Shown here: positions 8,359 through 19,386 of the stretch, one piece after another
Position numbering within the stretch: the stretch's first letter is position 1
Layout of the letters: each line of letters opens with the position of its first letter
Assembly: GCA_949372805.1 (NCBI GenBank)
Contig: CASIBH010000004.1
Span: 1 to 64,000 of the forward strand
Length of the DNA: 64,000 nucleotides
Direction of reading: 5' to 3'
Origin: an uncultured Flavobacteriales bacterium
GTDB taxonomy: Bacteria; Bacteroidota; Bacteroidia; Flavobacteriales; BACL11
Notes under the pieces: model-generated
Told to the model about the DNA's origin: nothing
Databases searched by the model: none
Seen by the model: only the letters and a program-made list of their open reading frames with translations
Made by a program: the position numbers and the translations under genes

Positions 8359-9744
8359 ATGAACTTTGATGTTATTGTATTAGGAAGTGGTCCTGGAGGA
8401 TATGTTACAGCAATTCGTGCTTCTCAGTTAGGTCTAAAGACTGCAGTTATTGAAAAGGAAAGTCTTGGTGGTGTCTGTTTAAATTGGGGATGTATTCCAA
8501 CAAAGGCTTTGTTAAAAAGTGCTCAAGTTTTTGAATATATTAATCATGCTGAAGATTTTGGAATTTCAGTTTCTAACGCTAGTGCAGATTTTTCAAAGGT
8601 TATTAAAAGAAGTAGAGATGTTGCTGATGGTATGAGTAAAGGAATTGCCTATTTAACAAAGAAAAATAAAGTTGAAGTTATTTATGGATTTGGAAAGTTA
8701 AAAAAAGGGGGTGTAGTTTCAGTAACCAATGACGGTCAAACAAAGGAATATAGCGCTAAGCATATTATTATTGCAACTGGAGCACGTTCAAGAGCACTGC
8801 CTAACCTTCCTCAGGATGGGGAAAATATCATTGGATATAGAGAGGCAATGACACTTAAGGAAATGCCAAAATCGATGGTAGTAGTAGGCTCTGGGGCAAT
8901 CGGTGTTGAATTTGCTTATTTCTATAATACGATGGGTGTTGATGTCACTCTTGTTGAATATCAAAAAAATATTGTTCCAGTTGAAGATGAAGATATCTCA
9001 AAACAACTACAAAGATCTTTTAAAAAATCTGGAATTAAGGTCATGACAAATTCTTCTGTTGAAAAAGTAAATGTTCTAAAATCTGGATGTGAGGTAGTTA
9101 TAAAAACAAAAAAAGGTGATGAAGTTGTTAATGCAGATATTGTTCTTTCTGCGGTAGGAATAATACCTAATATTGAAAATATTGGTCTCGAAGAAGTAGG
9201 AATTAAAACTGATAAAGGAAGACTTGTTGTTGATGAGTTTTATAATACAAATGTTAAGGGTTATTATGCTATTGGAGATTTATTACCAACTCAAGCATTA
9301 GCGCATGTAGCTTCTGCAGAAGGAATTGTTTGTATTGAGAAAATAGCAGGTGAGAATCCAGAAGCCATAGATTACGGAAATGTTCCTGGATGCACATACT
9401 GTAGCCCAGAGATTTCTTCAGTTGGAATGACTGAGGCACAAGCAAAAGAAGCTGGTTTTGATGTTAAAGTTGGGAAATTTCCATTTACAGCATCAGGAAA
9501 GGCTTCAGCTTCTGGACATAAAGACGGTTTTGTTAAAGTTGTGTTTGATGCCAAATACGGTGAATGGCTTGGATGTCATATGATTGGTTATAATGTAACA
9601 GAAATGATTGCTGAAGCAGTTGTAGCTAGAAAATTAGAAACAACAGGACATCAGATTTTAAAAGCTATTCATCCTCATCCAACTATGAGTGAGGCGGTAA
9701 TGGAGGCAGTTGCAGATGCTTATGGAGAGGTTATTCATATTTAA
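8359..9744 (+). CDS. lpdA: Dihydrolipoyl dehydrogenase (E3)
   Basis: 461 residues, normal length. FAD-binding GSGPGGY is at 9-15, the redox disulfide at GGVCLNWGCIPTK (about 37-49), NAD-binding GSGAIGVEF near 178, and the catalytic His-Glu region AIHPHPTMSEAVMEA near the C-terminus. It reoxidises lipoamide in the pyruvate and 2-oxoglutarate dehydrogenase and glycine cleavage systems. The E1 and E2 genes are not adjacent, so which complex it serves cannot be told. It is divergent from the M61 gene. Confidence 0.95.
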   Translation: MNFDVIVLGSGPGGYVTAIRASQLGLKTAVIEKESLGGVCLNWGCIPTKALLKSAQVFEYINHAEDFGISVSNASADFSKVIKRSRDVADGMSKGIAYLTKKNKVEVIYGFGKLKKGGVVSVTNDGQTKEYSAKHIIIATGARSRALPNLPQDGENIIGYREAMTLKEMPKSMVVVGSGAIGVEFAYFYNTMGVDVTLVEYQKNIVPVEDEDISKQLQRSFKKSGIKVMTNSSVEKVNVLKSGCEVVIKTKKGDEVVNADIVLSAVGIIPNIENIGLEEVGIKTDKGRLVVDEFYNTNVKGYYAIGDLLPTQALAHVASAEGIVCIEKIAGENPEAIDYGNVPGCTYCSPEISSVGMTEAQAKEAGFDVKVGKFPFTASGKASASGHKDGFVKVVFDAKYGEWLGCHMIGYNVTEMIAEAVVARKLETTGHQILKAIHPHPTMSEAVMEAVADAYGEVIHI

Positions 9745-9770
9745 AATTAGTTTATTACTAATTTTCTAGT
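9743..9770. terminator. Possible bidirectional terminator between convergent genes
   Basis: A perfect nine-base inverted repeat AAAATTAGT / ACTAATTTT with a five-base loop spans the convergent ends of lpdA and the PKD/T9SS gene. It is all A/T apart from one pair, so the stem is weak. Confidence 0.3.
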
Positions 9771-12700
9771 AAATGTTTTTTTTGTATTATTAAAAATAAT
9801 TAAATAAACACCACTTTCTAAATCCGTTGTTTTTATTTCAGATTTTTCTAAAGGTATCTTTCCTGACTGTATTTTCTTACCTAAAGAATTTAATATTGAA
9901 TAGTTTAAATTATTAATTTTAGTTTGAATAGAAAATTTTCCATTATTAGGGTTGGGAAAGATGTGTAAATTTTCCTCACCTGATAAGAATATATTTGATA
10001 AAATATTCTCTCCTTTAATATTTACATTATCCATATAGAAAAGGTTACCATAGTCATTGATGGAAACAAATCTTACCATTATTGTGTCATTATTATACCC
10101 AAGATTTGTGAGATTAATACTGTCTGTTTTCCAAGAATCACATGTTGGCTGCCACTGACTTGTTACATATCCAGTTGTTTGAAGGTCTGCCCCAAAAGCC
10201 CCATAAATTGAATCCCAGCTTGCACCACAGTCTGTAGAAATATCAATTCTAAAGCCATCATTATGGGCTGCAGAAAAACCTGAATATGCATAATCATATG
10301 TCAAGTAATTTACCGCAGTACTCCCACTACCTAATTTAACTTTATTACTAATTAGGTAAGCTTCGTCTCCTCTTTGGCTAATGTTGTAATGGTCAACATA
10401 AGTAACTTTATTTGGGTAGCAATTTATTCCTGTATCAACAATCATAGTGCCCCATGAAAATGATGATGAAGGTAGTTGCCATGCTTGAGGAGGGAAGATG
10501 TTTGTGTCAAAACCTTCTTGATAATTATTTGAATTTGTAATTATAGATGTTGTGTCAATATATGTTATAAAATTATTTATTGTTTGGCTACTTGTTCCAA
10601 AGGCATCAGTCACTGTCAATGTAACATCATAGTTTCCAGCTTGATTATAAACTACAACTGGATTTTCTAAATTTGAAGAGCTAGGGTTTCCTCCTGGAAA
10701 ACTCCAGTTCCAACTTGCGCTTGCTAGCCTAACTGCGGAATGATCAACAAAGAAAACGGTATCATTCATACAACTGACATTTAGTTTATCAGCAGCAATT
10801 TGTGCTGATGGAGGAGTGTTTGAATAAAAATCTATCTCATAAATACTTCGATTAGTTCCATTAAATAATAAACCTTCTCTGTAGTGGGTATTAATTGTAC
10901 AGATGTTGCTGGTTGAGGTAAATTATTATCATAAACTGTCCAATCATTCATTGTATTATCAATATAGTAAACACTTTTTCTTGTGCCTAAATAAATGCCA
11001 CCATTACTTCCTCTTTGATGTTCAATATTTGTTGGAAAAACATCATCTAAAATATTAGAAGTAAGATTTATCCAGCTTTGTCCTCCATTAACAGATTTAA
11101 ATACTTTTTCACCATTAAAGTTTGGATAGCTTCCATACATTGAGTTTCTTGATATCCAAACTATATTTTCATCATCACTGCTGATTGTTATATCATATGT
11201 CAGCCATTCATTCGAAAGTGTCGGGGTAATATCAGTCCAGCTAATTCCTCCGTCAGATGTTTTGTATAGATACTTTTTATCCCACCACCCTGGATATGTT
11301 GCAACATAAATTACATCTGGATTTGACCATGATACTTCTATAGCGCTAATTCGAGCATTAAAGTGATGAATTGGGTTAAAAGATCCTCCATTATCTTTAG
11401 AAAACCAAAGTGTTGTGTCATTGCCAGAATACATCCAATTATAGCATCTTGGATCAAATTCAATTTGAGATGATTCTCCTATTATATATGAAGCATTTGG
11501 TAGTTTTTGTACATTAAATGAATTTATTTGTTTTGTTCTATCACCTGAAAGAATTTTGCCTCCATAATCACTATATGCTATTCTTGGATTTCCAAAATTT
11601 ACAAAACCTCTAACATTATCTCCACCATCTGTACAGAGCCAATCATTAATATATGTGCTATTATCTTTTAAAAGAGTTCCGTTATGATACGTTCCTCCAA
11701 GCATTACATCTCCATTTTTAAAACCTGCTCCAAAGCCCCAAAAATCTGTTCCTGCAATACCAAACATTTTTTTATAGATGCTATCTCCAAAATTTTCTGA
11801 GTAAAAAATTCCACCATCGCATGCAAACCATAAATCATTTCCAAAATAATTAATATCATGAATGTCAGCGTGTACATATCCTTTTTTATGTGGTTCACTC
11901 CATTTTGCTGGACATGAAAAATTTACTCCGTCATCAAATGAAATCCAATGATTAACTCCTCCAACATGAATTATATTTGCATCTGTAGGGTTAACTGCTA
12001 AGGCTAAATCATAATAATATTGCCCTCCATCGTCAGCGCCACTTGGTTGCCATCCCATCATATTAATATTTGAACTTGAGGGAGTTCCAGCGGGTTGAGG
12101 ACCACAACATCTAAATATCCAATTTTCACCTTTATCATAACTTATATAAATACCGTATAAACCACTTCCTCCATTTGCTTGCCCTGTTGCAAGAGCAACA
12201 ATTTTATTTGGGTCTGCAATACTAACAGCGATCTCTGTTCTTTTTTGTTCCTCTGGCGCTATTGGCTCTGGCCATCCGCTGCTAAACAGAATTATAGAAT
12301 TTCCTCCATCATCCGATCTATAAAACTCTGTTTTATTACCAACCTGTTTAATAAAATACATTGTGTCAGAACTCAAAGGATGAAATTCTATTTCCTGGAA
12401 GTCTCCATTCATTATCTCTGAGAATGTATTACCTGCATCTGTAGATTTAAATAACCCTTGATTGCTTGCAACAAAAAGAATTTGATTATTTTGAGGGTTT
12501 AACTTTATATCTTTCACATTATGAGAAAGACTTGTGAAATTATTATTACCTATTGTTATCCAATTATTTCCAGCATCAATACTTTTATAAATACCATTGT
12601 TTCCAGAGATATAGATAGTGTTTTCATCTGTAAAGTCAATTTCTATGGAATATACGCTTGAAAGCTCAAGGTTTGAAGTTATTAAATTCCAATTATTTCC

Positions 12701-13144
12701 TTTGTCAATGGATTGCCAAGCTCCAGCAGTTGCAGAACCTGCATAAAGGACATTTGAATTACTAACTGCTTGCTCAACTGTGTAGAGATGTGCAGCACCA
12801 GGAGCGTAGCTTCTACTTTCAGCAGAAATATCAAAATCCCAAGGCCCAATGCATTGCCATTGGTTGGAGCTTTTTGATTTTGAATTATTTGATTTTTTTG
12901 ATGTTTCTCTACTAATATTTCTAATATATCTTTTGTAATATTGAGTATGTTTGTTTTTTATAAAATCATTTTGTTTATAGAAATCTTTATATAATGACAT
13001 GACCAATCCTGGATCTTGCTTATTTGAATACATTAGTTCCACCCATTGTGGTAGATTTTTTGATTTAGAATCGTATTTGTATTCAAATTGGCCAAAACCA
13101 TTTAAATACATGAAAATAAAAAGTATGAGTATTAATTTTTTCAT
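9747..13144 (-). CDS. Secreted beta-propeller/PKD protein with T9SS sorting domain (apparent frameshift)
   Basis: Two reading frames (13144 to 10832, and onward to 9747) join into one gene of about 1,132 residues. The second frame reads on cleanly before its first ATG: SNICTINTHYREGLLFNGTN continues the propeller. The total of 3,398 bases plus one gives a whole number of codons. One base seems to be missing near 10908-10912. Order: signal peptide (1-18), BNR/VPS10-like propeller with repeated STDAGNTFSE-type motifs, a PKD domain (WNWSFPGGNP), a cleaved-adhesin-like jelly roll, and a type A T9SS domain starting IFPNPNNGKFS. It is probably a secreted or surface protein; no catalytic site is recognised. 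Confidence 0.75.
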
Positions 13145-13152
13145 TGTAGTGT

Positions 13153-13178
13153 AAAAAAAAAGCCGCTATATAAGCGAC
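13153..13178 (-). terminator. Terminator after metK
   Basis: On the minus strand GTCGCT/AGCGGC (one G-U pair) with a five-base loop is followed by a run of nine T. It lies 22 bases past the metK stop and just before the next gene on that strand. Confidence 0.7.
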
Positions 13179-13199
13179 TTTAAATTTAAGATTTTTTTA

Positions 13200-14459
13200 T
13201 TAAAGACTAAACCTCTTTTTTACTTCATCAATGCAGTCAAGCTTTTCCCATGTAAAAGTCTCGACTTCTCTAACATCATTTTTTCCTTTAATATTAAAAC
13301 TTACTTCTTTAACCTCAGAAACTCTTCCCATGTGACCATAAGCAGCTGTCTCTGAATAAATAGGGTTTTTTAATTTTAACCTTTCAATAATCGAAGCTGG
13401 TTTAAGGTTAAAGCAATTCATTTCTTTAATTATTTTTGCTATTTCTCCATCTGATTTTTTCACATTAGATGTTCCATAGGTATCAACAAAAATACCCATA
13501 GGTTCAGCAACTCCAATTGCATAAGATACTTGAACTAAAATTCTTTCTGCAACTCCACCAGCTACCAAGTTTTTTGCAATATGTCTAGTTGCATATGCTG
13601 CAGATCTATCAACTTTTGAAGGGTCTTTACCAGAAAATGCACCACCACCATGTGCACCTTTACCTCCATAAGTATCAACAATAATTTTTCTTCCAGTAAG
13701 TCCTGTATCTCCATGAGGTCCTCCAATCACAAATTTTCCTGTAGGATTAACATGATATTTTTCACTACCAAATAATTCTTTGTTTTTATCAGAAAGTTGC
13801 TTTATTACTCTAGGCATTAAAATCTCTATAACATCTTTTTCAATTTTTTTCTGCATTTTTTCTTCAGAATCAAAATCATCATGCTGAGTTGAAACAACAA
13901 TAGCTGAAATTCCTTTTGGCGAATGGTCATCATTATATTCTAGAGTAACTTGCGACTTTGAATCGGGGCGTAAATAAGTCATTTCAGTTCCTGCTCTTCT
14001 AATATTAGCCATTTCAATTAAAATCTTATGAGATATGTCCAGAGCTAAGGGCATAAAGTTTTCAGTTTCATCTGTAGCATATCCAAACATCATCCCTTGA
14101 TCACCTGCACCTTGTTCTTTATTAAGTCCTTCACCCTCTACTACCCCTTGTCTGATATCAGCTGATTGTTCATGAATAGCAGAAATTACTCCACAACTAT
14201 CTGCATCAAATTGATATTCAGATTTTACATAGCCAATTTTTCTAATTACATCTCTTGCAACTTTTTGAACATCAACATAACTATTTGTTTTTACTTCACC
14301 ACTTAAAACAGTTAGTCCAGTAGTTACAAGCGTTTCACAAGCTACCTTAGAATTTGGGTCTTGTGCTAAAAAGTTATCTAAAAGTGCATCTGATATTTGG
14401 TCAGCTACTTTGTCTGGATGTCCTTCTGAGACTGATTCAGAGGTGAAATAATATGACAT
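13200..14459 (-). CDS. metK: S-adenosylmethionine synthetase
   Basis: 419 residues, slightly longer than the 384 of the E. coli enzyme. Signatures are [18 protein letters not shown] near residues 8-25, the [15 protein letters not shown] hexapeptide region near 117-131, and [19 protein letters not shown] near 273-291. It makes SAM from methionine and ATP as a cytoplasmic oligomer. Its leader (14460-14573) contains a SAM-II-like aptamer, so SAM probably feeds back on its own synthesis. It is divergent from metH-metF, which carry a different SAM riboswitch. Confidence 0.97.
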   Translation of the reverse strand: MSYYFTSESVSEGHPDKVADQISDALLDNFLAQDPNSKVACETLVTTGLTVLSGEVKTNSYVDVQKVARDVIRKIGYVKSEYQFDADSCGVISAIHEQSADIRQGVVEGEGLNKEQGAGDQGMMFGYATDETENFMPLALDISHKILIEMANIRRAGTEMTYLRPDSKSQVTLEYNDDHSPKGISAIVVSTQHDDFDSEEKMQKKIEKDVIEILMPRVIKQLSDKNKELFGSEKYHVNPTGKFVIGGPHGDTGLTGRKIIVDTYGGKGAHGGGAFSGKDPSKVDRSAAYATRHIAKNLVAGGVAERILVQVSYAIGVAEPMGIFVDTYGTSNVKKSDGEIAKIIKEMNCFNLKPASIIERLKLKNPIYSETAAYGHMGRVSEVKEVSFNIKGKNDVREVETFTWEKLDCIDEVKKRFSL

Positions 14460-14523
14460 ATATTTATTTTTAAAAAATTTTTACAATAATAAAATAATTT
14501 GGCAAATAAGCTAAGAGAACAAT

Positions 14524-14571
14524 TTTAGCATTTTTTTTTAAGTGGTTGCAATCAGCCAAATCTTTCCACTT
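14524..14571 (-). promoter_or_regulatory. SAM-II-like riboswitch aptamer in the metK leader
   Basis: Read on the minus strand: P1 is AAGUGG (14571-14566) with CCACUU (14545-14540). The loop holds UUUGGC (14560-14555) and then AUUGCAA. After an A-rich linker comes GCUAAA (14529-14524), which can pair with UUUGGC to form an H-type pseudoknot. P1, GAUUU in the loop, UUGCA before the 3' strand, and GCUAAAA after an A-rich linker match the SAM-II core as I know it; SAM-V shares this core. The 3' strand lies about 64 bases before the metK start, further than in typical SAM-II leaders. The target gene makes SAM. A covariance-model match was not run. Confidence 0.75.
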
Positions 14572-14578
14572 TCAATTA

Positions 14579-14586
14579 CAAATTTA
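14579..14586 (-). promoter_or_regulatory. -7 box for metK transcript
   Basis: Minus-strand TAAATTTG (TAnnTTTG). A start about 6-7 bases downstream would place the 5' end at the first base of the SAM-II-like P1 stem (14571). No clear -33 TTTG. Confidence 0.55.
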
Positions 14587-14629
14587 GAAAAATAATTACC
14601 TAACTATTAAAAGATTTAGTTTTTTTATC

Positions 14630-14637
14630 TATTTTTG
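14630..14637 (+). promoter_or_regulatory. -7 box for metH-metF transcript
   Basis: TATTTTTG (TAnnTTTG) ends seven bases before the first P1 base of the SAM-I aptamer at 14644, so the transcript would begin at the aptamer. No clear -33 TTTG. Confidence 0.5.
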
Positions 14638-14643
14638 CTTTGA

Positions 14644-14740
14644 CTTATCAAGAAAGACTGAGGGACGGGCCCTTTGATGTCTTGGCAACCTTTTTTAAAG
14701 GTGCTAAATCCCACTCCAAAAAAAATTGGAGAAAGATAAG
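14644..14740 (+). promoter_or_regulatory. SAM-I (S-box) riboswitch of metH-metF
   Basis: P1 is formed by CTTATC (14644-14649) and GATAAG (14735-14740). Between them lie the class hallmarks TATCAAGA, GAGGGAC followed by GGCCC, the GATGTCTTGGCAACC segment, and GGTGCTAAATCC. A further hairpin ACTCC / GGAG follows as P4. SAM-I aptamers bind SAM and normally switch off methionine genes by termination. Here the controlled genes are methionine synthase and its methylene-THF reductase, and a terminator-like hairpin follows. Confidence 0.93.
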
Positions 14741-14772
14741 CGAAATCCTAAAAAATTTTCGCATTCTTTTTT
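14740..14772 (+). terminator. Expression-platform terminator of the SAM-I riboswitch
   Basis: GCGAAA (14740-14745) pairs with TTTCGC (14757-14762), followed by ATTCTTTTTT. The stem begins at the last base of P1, as expected where SAM binding allows termination. The start of metH is 24 bases further on. Confidence 0.6.
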
Positions 14773-14795
14773 GTAAGTCATATATAACTTACGAA

Positions 14796-17700
14796 ATGAA
14801 TATTATAGATATATTAAATAAAAAAATTTTAGTTCTTGATGGTGCTATGGGAACTATGGTGCAAAGATATAGTCTTAGTGAGAATGAGTTCAGGGGTAAG
14901 AGATTTAAGAATCATAACTCTGACTTAAAGGGTAATAATGATTTATTATCTATTACACAGCCTCATATAGTTAGAGAAATTCATAAGGCTTACTTAGATG
15001 CTGGTGCTGATATTATTGAAACAAATACTTTTAGTGGAACTTCTATAGCACAAGATGATTATGATTTATCTTCTATCGTTTATGATTTAAATTATCAATC
15101 AGCCAAAATCGCCAAAGAAGTTGCTTTACACTATTCTACAAAAGATAAGCCTCGCTTTGTTGCAGGGGCAATTGGTCCTACAAACAGAACTGCTTCAATC
15201 TCCCCTGATGTTGAAAATCCAGCTTTTAGACAAATATCTTTTGATCAGTTAAAAGAAGCTTATTCTCAGCAAGTGGATGCGTTAATTGATGGTGGAGTAG
15301 ATTTAATTTTAGTAGAAACAGTTTTTGATACATTAAACTGTAAAGCAGCACTTTTTGCTATTGAAAATGTTTTTGAAAATAAAAAAATTAGACTTCCAAT
15401 AATGGTCTCAGGCACAATTACTGATGAAAGTGGCAGGACTTTATCTGGTCAAACTGCTGAAGCTTTTCTCAACTCTATTTCACATATTAATCTGTTAAGT
15501 GTAGGTTTTAATTGCGCTCTTGGAACAAAAGCAATGCGCCCGTATATCAAAGAATTATCAGATAAATCAAAATTCTTTGTTAGTGCTTATCCAAATGCAG
15601 GTCTTCCAAATGAAATGGGGGAGTATGATGAAAGTCCTAAAGCAATGACAGGTCAATTAGAAGATTTTATGCAAAGTAATTTAGTGAATATAATTGGTGG
15701 GTGTTGTGGTACAACTCCAGAGCATATTAGATCTTTTGTAGAAGTTGCAGAAAAATATTCTCCAAGAAAAATACCTAAAATCTCTAAAGACATGAGATTA
15801 AGTGGACTTGAGGCAGTTACTATTTCTCCTCTAAGTAATTTTGCAAATATTGGTGAAAGAACTAATGTTATGGGTTCTATAAAATTTAAACGTCTTATAA
15901 AAGGCGAGAATTTTGAAGAAGCTTTATCAGTTGCTCTGGATCAGGTTGAAGGAGGTGCCCAGGCGATTGATATTAATATGGATGATGGAATGTTAGATGG
16001 TAAAGAATCTATGGTTCATTTCTTAAATTTAATAGCATCAGATCCAGATATTTCTAGAGTTCCAGTTGTTGTTGATTCTTCAAAATGGGAAATTATTGAA
16101 GAGGGATTAAAATGTGTGCAAGGAAAAGGTATTGTTAATTCAATTTCACTTAAAGAAGGAGAGGAGATTTTTATTAAGCATGCTAAAACAATTTTAAAAT
16201 TTGGAGCAGCTGTTGTGGTTATGGCGTTTGATGAAGATGGTCAGGCAGTAAGCTATGAAGATAAAATAAGAATATGTCAGAGAGCTTATACAATACTAAC
16301 AGAAAAAGTAGATTTTCCTGCTGAAGATATAATTTTTGACCCTAACATTTTAACAGTTGCTACTGGAATTGAGGAGCATAATAATTATGCTGTAGATTTT
16401 TTTAAAGCTACTAAGTGGATTAAAGAAAACTTACCTTATGCTAAAGTTAGTGGAGGTGTTAGTAATGTATCATTTTCTTTTAGAGGTAATAATATTGTAA
16501 GAGAAGCAATGCATTCTGCATTTTTATTTCATGCCATCAATAGTGGTTTAGATATGGGTATTGTTAATGCAGGAATGATTGAGGTTTATGAAGATATCCC
16601 AAAAGACTTACTAAAGGGAGTAGAAGATGTTTTGTTGAATTCTGATCAGAACGCTACTGAAAGGTTGTTGGATTTAGCTGAAAACATTAAGGGACAAGGT
16701 AAGATAAGAGTTGAAGACCTTTCATGGAGAGAGAAAACTGTAGAAGAAAGACTTTCACACTCCCTTGTAAAAGGAATTGTTGCATATATTGATGTTGATG
16801 TTGAAGAAGCCAGATTAAAATCTAAACGGCCTATTGATGTTATTGAAGGGCCGTTAATGGATGGAATGGGGATTGTTGGAGATTTATTTGGTTCTGGTAA
16901 AATGTTTTTACCTCAAGTTGTGAAAAGTGCTAGAGTTATGAAAAAGGCAGTTGCAATCCTAACTCCATATATTGAAAAAGGTAAAGAAAAATCAAGCTCA
17001 GCTGGAAAAATTCTACTTGCTACTGTTAAGGGAGATGTTCATGATATTGGAAAAAATATTGTGGGAGTTGTAATGGGATGTAATAATTATGAAATCATTG
17101 ATTTAGGTGTGATGGTTTCATGTGAAAAAATAATTTCTGAAGCTAAAAAACATGATGTTGATGTTATTGGTTTAAGCGGATTAATAACTCCTTCGCTTGA
17201 TGAAATGATTTATGTTGCAAAAGAAATGCAAAGAAATAATATAAATATTCCTCTAATGATAGGTGGAGCAACAACTTCTAAAATACATACTGCTGTTAAA
17301 ATTAATGATCATTATACTAATAATACAGTTGTTCATGTTCTAGATGCTTCAAAATCTATAGGAGTTTTAAATCAATTAATTGGCAAAAAAAGTAAGGAGT
17401 ATTTTCATTTGGTTAATGATGAATATATTGACATAAAAAGTAATTACTTACTTAGAAAATCTGATAAGAAATATTTAACACTTGCTCAGGCTAGAAATAA
17501 TGCTTTAGAGACAGATTGGGATAAACATTTAATTACTACTCCAAGTAATTTAGGGGTTCAAGTGTTTGAGTCAATAAGTCTTACAGAAATAAGAAAATAC
17601 ATTGATTGGACTCCATTTTTTTATACTTGGGAAATGCGTCAAAAGTATCCTGATATTTTAACTGATAAAGTCTTTGGAACTCAAGCCTCCCAGTTATTTG

Positions 17701-18425
17701 AAGATGCAAATAATTTATTAGATAAGGTTGTGGCTCAAAAATGGTTGACTGCAAAAGCTGTTATTGGTCTATGGTCAGCTAATTCAGATGGTGACGATAT
17801 TATTCTTTTAGAGAATGAAAGTATTCTTGAACGTATATGTTGCCTAAGACAACAAAATAAAAAATATGGAAAAAACATGTCTTTAGCAGATTATGTTGCT
17901 CCTAAATCTTCTGGAATTAAAGATTATGTTGGTTCTTTTGTATGTACAGCAGGCTTAGGTATCGAAGAGCATCTTACTAAGTTTGAACAAGACCATGACG
18001 ACTATAATATTATATTATTAAAGGCAATTGCTGATAGATTAGCAGAAGCATTAACAGAGTTAATGCATGAAAAAATTAGAAAAAAAATATGGGGTTATTC
18101 TTCTAAAGAAAATCTTTCTAATAAAGATTTGATTAAAGAGAAGTATATGGGTATTCGTCCGGCTCCTGGATATACTGCATGTCCTGATCATAGTGAAAAG
18201 TTAAAGATATTTGATCTTTTAAGTGCTGAAAAAAACATTGGTGTTTCCCTAACTGAGAGTATGGCTATGTATCCAAATTCAAGTGTTAGCGGATATTATT
18301 TTTCACATCCTAAATCAAAATACTTTAGTGTTGGAAAAGTTAAAGAAGATCAGGTCATTGACTATGCTAAAAGAAAAGGAATGACAATTAATGAAGTAGA
18401 AAAATGGCTACAATCAAATATTTAA
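14796..18425 (+). CDS. metH: Cobalamin-dependent methionine synthase
   Basis: 1,209 residues from ATG 14796 ([20 protein letters not shown]). A longer reading from 14640 would translate the riboswitch and is rejected. Domains: homocysteine domain (about 1-320) with zinc cysteines in GFNCALG and GGCCGTTP; methyl-THF domain (about 350-620) with [15 protein letters not shown] near its start; cobalamin domain with DVHDIGKN (base-off His) near 747; and a C-terminal SAM-binding reactivation domain with [14 protein letters not shown]. All four are fused as in E. coli, so it can self-reactivate. It methylates homocysteine to methionine and needs vitamin B12. metF follows four bases later, under the same SAM-I riboswitch. 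Confidence 0.97.
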   Translation: MNIIDILNKKILVLDGAMGTMVQRYSLSENEFRGKRFKNHNSDLKGNNDLLSITQPHIVREIHKAYLDAGADIIETNTFSGTSIAQDDYDLSSIVYDLNYQSAKIAKEVALHYSTKDKPRFVAGAIGPTNRTASISPDVENPAFRQISFDQLKEAYSQQVDALIDGGVDLILVETVFDTLNCKAALFAIENVFENKKIRLPIMVSGTITDESGRTLSGQTAEAFLNSISHINLLSVGFNCALGTKAMRPYIKELSDKSKFFVSAYPNAGLPNEMGEYDESPKAMTGQLEDFMQSNLVNIIGGCCGTTPEHIRSFVEVAEKYSPRKIPKISKDMRLSGLEAVTISPLSNFANIGERTNVMGSIKFKRLIKGENFEEALSVALDQVEGGAQAIDINMDDGMLDGKESMVHFLNLIASDPDISRVPVVVDSSKWEIIEEGLKCVQGKGIVNSISLKEGEEIFIKHAKTILKFGAAVVVMAFDEDGQAVSYEDKIRICQRAYTILTEKVDFPAEDIIFDPNILTVATGIEEHNNYAVDFFKATKWIKENLPYAKVSGGVSNVSFSFRGNNIVREAMHSAFLFHAINSGLDMGIVNAGMIEVYEDIPKDLLKGVEDVLLNSDQNATERLLDLAENIKGQGKIRVEDLSWREKTVEERLSHSLVKGIVAYIDVDVEEARLKSKRPIDVIEGPLMDGMGIVGDLFGSGKMFLPQVVKSARVMKKAVAILTPYIEKGKEKSSSAGKILLATVKGDVHDIGKNIVGVVMGCNNYEIIDLGVMVSCEKIISEAKKHDVDVIGLSGLITPSLDEMIYVAKEMQRNNINIPLMIGGATTSKIHTAVKINDHYTNNTVVHVLDASKSIGVLNQLIGKKSKEYFHLVNDEYIDIKSNYLLRKSDKKYLTLAQARNNALETDWDKHLITTPSNLGVQVFESISLTEIRKYIDWTPFFYTWEMRQKYPDILTDKVFGTQASQLFEDANNLLDKVVAQKWLTAKAVIGLWSANSDGDDIILLENESILERICCLRQQNKKYGKNMSLADYVAPKSSGIKDYVGSFVCTAGLGIEEHLTKFEQDHDDYNIILLKAIADRLAEALTELMHEKIRKKIWGYSSKENLSNKDLIKEKYMGIRPAPGYTACPDHSEKLKIFDLLSAEKNIGVSLTESMAMYPNSSVSGYYFSHPKSKYFSVGKVKEDQVIDYAKRKGMTINEVEKWLQSNI

Positions 18426-18429
18426 AATT

Positions 18430-19383
18430 ATGAAAGTAACAGAACATCTTAAAAGAGCAAAAGAAACATTATTCTCTTATGAAATATTGCCCCCATTAAA
18501 AGGAGCTAGCATACAATCTATCTATGAAAATTTAGATCCTTTAATGGAGTTCAAACCTCCATTTATTGACGTAACATATCATAGAGAAGAATATGTTTAT
18601 AATAAAAAAGAAAATGGGCTACTTGAAAGAAAATCTGTAAGAAAAAGGCCTGGTACCGTTGGTATATGTGCTGCTATTATGAATAAATATTCTGTTGATA
18701 CTGTTCCACACATAATATGTGGAGGTTTTAATCAGGAAGAAACCGAGAATGCCCTTATTGACTTAGATTTTTTAGGTATTGATAATTTGCTTGTTTTGAG
18801 AGGAGATCCGATTAATTCTGAAACATATTTTACAGCTGAGGATGGAGGGCATAAATATGCATCTGAACTAATTCAGCAGGTAGATGGTTTGAATAAAGGG
18901 TTATATTTAGATGATAATCTCACTAATTCTTCAAATACTAACTTTTGTATGGGCGTAGCTGGCTATCCCGAAAAACATTTTGAAGCACCAAATATAAATT
19001 CTGATATTCATTTTTTAAAGAAAAAAATTGAGGCCGGGGCTGACTATATAGTAACGCAAATGTTTTTTGACAATCAAAAGTATTTTGATTTTGTAAAAAC
19101 TTGTAGAGAAAATGATATTAATGTTCCAATTATTCCTGGTTTAAAGCCATTTTCAACAAAACGACAACTAAATATGCTTCCGCAAAGATTTCATTTGAAT
19201 CTTCCTTCAGAACTTGTGGACGAAGTGCTGAAATGTAAAAATAATATTGATATTCGTCAAGTTGGTGTTGATTGGGCTATTAAACAAACAAGAGAGTTAG
19301 TTGAATTTGGTGCTCCATGTGTTCACTTTTATACAATGGGAAGAGTTGATAATATAGTTAAAATAATGACTAAATTTATTTAG
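18430..19383 (+). CDS. metF: 5,10-methylenetetrahydrofolate reductase
   Basis: 317 residues of the FAD-dependent TIM-barrel family. SYEILPP near 15-21, the LRGDP motif near 119-123, and VTQMFFD near 211-217 are typical. It makes the 5-methyl-THF that MetH consumes. It starts four bases after the metH stop and has no separate promoter in sequence, so it shares the SAM-I riboswitch control. It converges on the gldA-like gene with only three bases between stops. Confidence 0.95.
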   Translation: MKVTEHLKRAKETLFSYEILPPLKGASIQSIYENLDPLMEFKPPFIDVTYHREEYVYNKKENGLLERKSVRKRPGTVGICAAIMNKYSVDTVPHIICGGFNQEETENALIDLDFLGIDNLLVLRGDPINSETYFTAEDGGHKYASELIQQVDGLNKGLYLDDNLTNSSNTNFCMGVAGYPEKHFEAPNINSDIHFLKKKIEAGADYIVTQMFFDNQKYFDFVKTCRENDINVPIIPGLKPFSTKRQLNMLPQRFHLNLPSELVDEVLKCKNNIDIRQVGVDWAIKQTRELVEFGAPCVHFYTMGRVDNIVKIMTKFI

Positions 19384-19386
19384 ATT

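Noticed and set aside
14640..14795. N-terminal extension of MetH from 14640
   Set aside because: It is the SAM-I riboswitch and terminator read as protein; family similarity starts at 14796.
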